A stretch of 17,039 nucleotides of DNA, taken from NCBI GenBank assembly GCA_001510455.1, contig LFFH01000025.1:1-17039 (forward strand). Direction: 5' to 3'. The first letter of the stretch is position 1; every line of letters begins with the position of its first letter. Source of the DNA: Actinobacteria bacterium casp-actino8. GTDB lineage: Bacteria; Actinomycetota; Acidimicrobiia; Acidimicrobiales; Ilumatobacteraceae. Positions 14,086 to 17,039 of the stretch are shown piece by piece. The notes under the pieces were generated by a model. That model was not told the origin of the DNA and did no database searches. It saw only the letters and a list, made by a program, of their open reading frames with translations. A program made the position numbers and the translations under genes.

Positions 14086-15572
14086 GCTCGAACGTCGATC
14101 CCCTCTTTTCGTTCGACAACACCTTCGTACGCGAACTCGGCGGCCTGTACGAGACGTGGCCGGCCGAGATGGTCCCGGAGCCGAGACTGCTCGCATTGAA
14201 CGACGAGTTGGCCAGCGAACTCGGACTCGACCCCGATCACCTGCGATCGGCCGACGGGGTGGCCTGTCTCGTCGGCAACGCCGTTCCCGTCGGAGCCGAG
14301 CCGGTCGCCCAGGCGTATTCGGGTCACCAGTTCGGTAGCTACTCACCCCGTCTCGGTGACGGACGAGCGCTGCTGCTCGGCGAGGTGATCGACACGAACG
14401 GCCGTCGACGCGACATCCATCTGAAGGGATCCGGTCGCACTCCGTTCGCTCGCGGTGGAGACGGCAAGGCGGCCGTCGGGCCGATGTTGCGCGAGTTGAT
14501 CGTCAGTGAATCGATGCACGCCCTCGGGGTTCCGACCACCCGAGCTCTCGCCGTGATCTCCACGGGTGAACGAATCGTGCGCGACACCTGGCAACCCGGT
14601 GCGGTGTTGGTGCGCGTCGCGGCAAGTCACCTCCGTGTCGGAACCTTCCAGTACGCGGCCTCGACCCAGGACCCCGATCTGCTTCGACGTCTCGCCGACT
14701 ATGCGATCCAGCGTCACTATCCGTCGGCTCTCGACGCTGAGAACCCGTACCTCGCTTTCTACGAGAGCGTTCTCGACGCACAAGCGTCGCTCGTGGCCCG
14801 CTGGATGAACATCGGATTCATCCATGGGGTCATGAACACCGACAACGTCACCATCTCGGGTGAAACGATCGATTACGGACCGTGCGCCTTCATGGACCGG
14901 TTCGATCCGGCGACCGTGTTCAGTTCGATCGACCACGGCGGTCGATACGCCTACGGAAATCAACCGATGATCGGTCAATGGAACATGGCTCGATGCGCCG
15001 AGGCGATCGCGACTCTCGTCGATCCCGATCCCGAGACGTCGGTTCCGCAGCTCGTCGACGTGCTGAAGACGTTCCCTGATCGTTACGACTCGTACTGGAC
15101 CGCCGGTCTTCGAGCCAAGCTCGGGCTCATGAACGAACGCCCCGACGACTCCGATCTCTTCGTCGATCTGTTGAAGGAGATGGAAGCGAACCGTGTCGAC
15201 TTCACGTCGTTCTTCCGACGCCTCGCCGATGCAGGTCGGGGTGATCGGTCAGGTGTCGAATCGATGACGCACTGGGTCGATCGTTGGCTCGAGCGGGTGA
15301 CGGCCGACTCCGACGACCTCGTCGCCGTCGCCAGTGCGATGGACACCGTCAATCCGGTGTACGTGCCGCGCAACCATCTGGTCGAAGAGGCACTCGCCGC
15401 CGGATCGGAAGGTGATCTCTCGGTGTTGAGGACGTTGCTCGAGGTTCTGGCGCACCCGTTCACAGCGCGACCCGACCTCATGGTGGATGGTGTCGATCGC
15501 TATGCCGATCCGGCGCCACTCGATCCGAGGACCGGCGCCCCCGCCCCCTACGTCACCTTCTGCGGCACCTGA
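14082..15572 (+). CDS. selO: SelO pseudokinase, protein adenylyltransferase (AMPylase)
   Basis: The 496-residue protein matches bacterial SelO (YdiU) in length. Diagnostic segments are [19 protein letters not shown] (78-96), [19 protein letters not shown] (113-131, with the ATP-binding Lys115), [22 protein letters not shown] (with Glu138), and [20 protein letters not shown] with the metal-binding Asn255 and Asp264. SelO transfers AMP from ATP to Ser, Thr or Tyr hydroxyls of proteins and is linked to redox stress. The C-terminus ends TFCGT, with cysteine near the place where eukaryotic SelO has selenocysteine. GTG 14082 overlaps the MFS stop by 4 bp and the family N-terminus follows directly. 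A longer in-frame reading from inside the MFS gene is rejected. A TAGCCT box 7 bases upstream might give a separate leaderless transcript. Confidence 0.95.
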   Translation: MSSNVDPLFSFDNTFVRELGGLYETWPAEMVPEPRLLALNDELASELGLDPDHLRSADGVACLVGNAVPVGAEPVAQAYSGHQFGSYSPRLGDGRALLLGEVIDTNGRRRDIHLKGSGRTPFARGGDGKAAVGPMLRELIVSESMHALGVPTTRALAVISTGERIVRDTWQPGAVLVRVAASHLRVGTFQYAASTQDPDLLRRLADYAIQRHYPSALDAENPYLAFYESVLDAQASLVARWMNIGFIHGVMNTDNVTISGETIDYGPCAFMDRFDPATVFSSIDHGGRYAYGNQPMIGQWNMARCAEAIATLVDPDPETSVPQLVDVLKTFPDRYDSYWTAGLRAKLGLMNERPDDSDLFVDLLKEMEANRVDFTSFFRRLADAGRGDRSGVESMTHWVDRWLERVTADSDDLVAVASAMDTVNPVYVPRNHLVEEALAAGSEGDLSVLRTLLEVLAHPFTARPDLMVDGVDRYADPAPLDPRTGAPAPYVTFCGT

Positions 15573-15580
15573 CTTGGTGC

Positions 15581-15628
15581 TTCTGGTGGCACTTTCGTCA
15601 CCGGTTTCGCAGGATTTCGCCACCAGAA
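15581..15628. terminator. Inverted repeat between convergent selO and GNAT genes, possible bidirectional terminator
   Basis: TTCTGGTGGC (15581-15590) and GCCACCAGAA (15619-15628) are perfect 10-bp complements separated by 28 bases. The right arm lies within the last codons of the GNAT gene. There is no U-tract, and the loop is long for an intrinsic terminator. It could limit read-through from both sides. Confidence 0.35.
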
Positions 15629-16149
15629 CGCTCGATCGAATACACGATGTGCCGCTGTCCCCACCATCCCGGCGTTCGGGGATGATCGAAATCGAACTCG
15701 GAACGACGTGACATTCCGATGCGCTTCATGACGTTCTCACTTCGCGTGTTCGATTCGGTCGTGAACGAATAGATCGTCGACAACCCCTGCTCGAACCCGA
15801 CGCTCAACACCTTTCGCGCCGCCTCGGTCGCGTATCCATGGCCCCATGCCCACGTTGCGTACCGCCAACCGATCTCGACATGGGGTCCCATCGGAGTGTC
15901 GAAGGTGGTGGTGTTGAGTCCGGTGAATCCGGCCAGTCGCCCGTTCACTTCCACGGCCCACAATCCGAAACCGTGTTCGTCGAGGTGCGACTCGATGCGT
16001 TCGATCATCGCCCTCGTCTCGTCGAACGAGAGAGTCGTCGGGAAGTAGCGCATCACCTCGGTGTCGGCGTTGATCTCGGCGAAAGGCCCGACGTCGTCGG
16101 AAGACCAACGACGCAGAATCGTTCGTTCAGTTCGGAAGGTGTCGGTCAC
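15598..16149 (-). CDS. GNAT N-acetyltransferase, RimJ/RimL type
   Basis: The 183-residue protein has the RimJ/RimL layout. It opens with TERTILRRWSSDDVGPFAEINADTEVMRYF; the central beta strands FGLWAVEVNGRLAGFTGL and VEIGWRYATWAWGHGYATEAA hold the acetyl-CoA pyrophosphate loop (GHGYATEAA in place of GxGxA). A late segment reads NTRSENVMKRIGM, and NxxSxxVxxKxGF is the usual family form. It would acetylate an amino group of an unknown protein or small molecule using acetyl-CoA. GTG 16149 overlaps the upstream monooxygenase stop by 4 bp (GTGA), so the two are probably co-translated. It converges with selO. Confidence 0.9.
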   Translation of the reverse strand: MTDTFRTERTILRRWSSDDVGPFAEINADTEVMRYFPTTLSFDETRAMIERIESHLDEHGFGLWAVEVNGRLAGFTGLNTTTFDTPMGPHVEIGWRYATWAWGHGYATEAARKVLSVGFEQGLSTIYSFTTESNTRSENVMKRIGMSRRSEFDFDHPRTPGWWGQRHIVYSIERSGGEILRNR

Positions 16150-17039
16150 GAACGGACGGTCTCGAGACCGACCATGTTCCCTTCGGCCCGCCAGGCGTCC
16201 ACGTGTTCGGCGAATCCGAGGACGCTCGTCATCCAGGCGATGGCCCGCGCTGACCTCATGTCACCGCCACCCTCACTGTTGAGATACCCCGGAGTGCACG
16301 TCGAGTTGTATCGAGCGACGCCCCACAGTTTCTCGAACAACGTCTGGAACCACTGTTCCTGTGCGTCAACAGCCGGTTCGATCTCGACCACGTTCTCACG
16401 ATGACAACGATCGACCACGTAGGTCACGTGCTTCACGATCTCGCTGATGGAGTGCACGAAGTTGGTGGCTTGCGCACCCTGCACGGTGCTGATCATGAAC
16501 ATGTTCGGGAATCCGCGCGACAAGATGCCATGAAGAGTCGCCGGCCCCTCGGCCCAGGCCTTGCTCAACGAGACACCCTCACGACCCTTCGGGTCGAACC
16601 CGAGTCGGTGCGTGTATTCGGTGGTCACCTCGAAACCCGATGCGAACACCAGAAGGTCGACCGGATACTCGACACCGTCGACGACCGGACCGTTCTCGGT
16701 GATCTGATCGACTCCCCGACCGTCGGTGTCGACGAGGTGAACGTTCGAACGATTGAACGCCGGAAGGTACTCGTCGTGGAAACACGGACGCTTGCAATTC
16801 TGTCCGTACCACGGCTTCAGCAAGTCGGCCGTCTCCGGATCGTCGATCACGTCTTCGATACGTTGACGAATGCGCTCCATGTTCTCGAAGTCGATGCGCT
16901 CGAGTTCGGCGGCTTCCTCGTCGTTCTCGGGCATCTTCTTCGTGTCGTGCCAGAGCATCTTGGTCCACTCGTCGTCGACCAGGTCGACATCGGGCTGAGC
17001 ACCAGTGATGGCCATGGTGAAGTTGCGCAGTCGCTCGGC
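16146..17039 (-). CDS. Baeyer-Villiger-type flavin monooxygenase, C-terminal half (5' end beyond window)
   Basis: The reverse-strand frame stays open to the right edge, so only the last 297 residues are visible; family members are usually 500-650. The seen part has the class I BVMO C-terminal landmarks: PWYGQNCKRPCFHDEYLPAFNR, then VHLVDTDGRGVDQITENG and VDLLVFASGFEV, a conserved NADP/FAD-domain strand near the active site. GFPNMFMISTVQGAQATNFVHSISE follows. These enzymes use NADPH, FAD and O2 to insert oxygen beside a ketone carbonyl. The N-terminal FAD motif and BVMO fingerprint lie outside the window, so the class is inferred from the C-terminus. ATG 17013-17015 is internal. The stop overlaps the GNAT start. 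Confidence 0.85.
   Translation of the reverse strand, partial: AERLRNFTMAITGAQPDVDLVDDEWTKMLWHDTKKMPENDEEAAELERIDFENMERIRQRIEDVIDDPETADLLKPWYGQNCKRPCFHDEYLPAFNRSNVHLVDTDGRGVDQITENGPVVDGVEYPVDLLVFASGFEVTTEYTHRLGFDPKGREGVSLSKAWAEGPATLHGILSRGFPNMFMISTVQGAQATNFVHSISEIVKHVTYVVDRCHRENVVEIEPAVDAQEQWFQTLFEKLWGVARYNSTCTPGYLNSEGGGDMRSARAIAWMTSVLGFAEHVDAWRAEGNMVGLETVRS

Noticed and set aside
1..17039. CRISPR array, tRNA, insertion sequence, prophage or defence cluster
   Set aside because: The window is packed with assignable genes; I saw no regular repeats, cloverleaf, transposase or integrase.

Overview
The window comes from a high-GC actinobacterium. The case rests on a DivIVA-domain coiled-coil protein, a mycothiol-type (TIGR03083/MDMPI-like) DinB-fold protein, frequent GTG starts, and apparently leaderless gene starts (a TANNNT -10 box 6-9 bases before the start codon, with no Shine-Dalgarno sequence). 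The protein flavour and the TCGA/GATCG-rich DNA suggest Acidimicrobiia, perhaps an Ilumatobacter-like marine or freshwater lineage. That placement is inference from memory, not a search. Coding density is very high. There is no intergenic stretch over about 60 bp, and I see no tRNA, rRNA, CRISPR array, insertion sequence or phage gene.

Layout. 1-2270 (minus): a DivIVA-domain protein cut by the left edge, and upstream of it a YlbL-like membrane-anchored PDZ/Lon (S16) protease. 2254-3161 (plus): a small two-helix membrane protein and a HEAT-repeat protein. 3207-4676 (plus): a carotenoid-cleavage-type oxygenase. 4687-4854 (minus) and 4909-5544 (plus): a 55-residue cysteine-rich protein and a DinB/MDMPI-like protein, divergent. 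A CsoR/CstR-like palindrome covers the start of the cysteine-rich gene. 5595-8401 (plus): a compact four-gene molybdate operon, modA-modB-modC-padR, with a perfect 7-bp inverted repeat over the predicted modA promoter. 8411-9994 (minus): prfC (release factor 3). 10047-11291 (plus): a Bcr/CflA-type MFS exporter. 11325-12802 (plus): arsI-acr3, an organoarsenical and arsenite detoxification pair. 12820-15572 (plus): a second MFS protein overlapping selO, the protein AMPylase. 15598-17039 (minus): a Baeyer-Villiger-type flavin monooxygenase, cut by the right edge, overlapping a RimJ/RimL-type GNAT.

How the genes work together. The mod operon gives a complete importer: lipoprotein ModA, permease ModB, and ATPase ModC without a TOBE domain. 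Its last gene, a PadR repressor, may control the palindrome over the modA promoter. ArsI would split the C-As bond of trivalent methylarsenical and Acr3 would export the arsenite released. The YlbL-like protease and DivIVA protein fit envelope or cell-division upkeep. The remaining genes look like independent single units.

No large unknown multi-gene defence or mobile system is visible. The most promising leads are regulatory: the PadR-linked molybdate operon with its operator-like palindrome, and the CsoR-like site on the cysteine-rich mini-protein gene.
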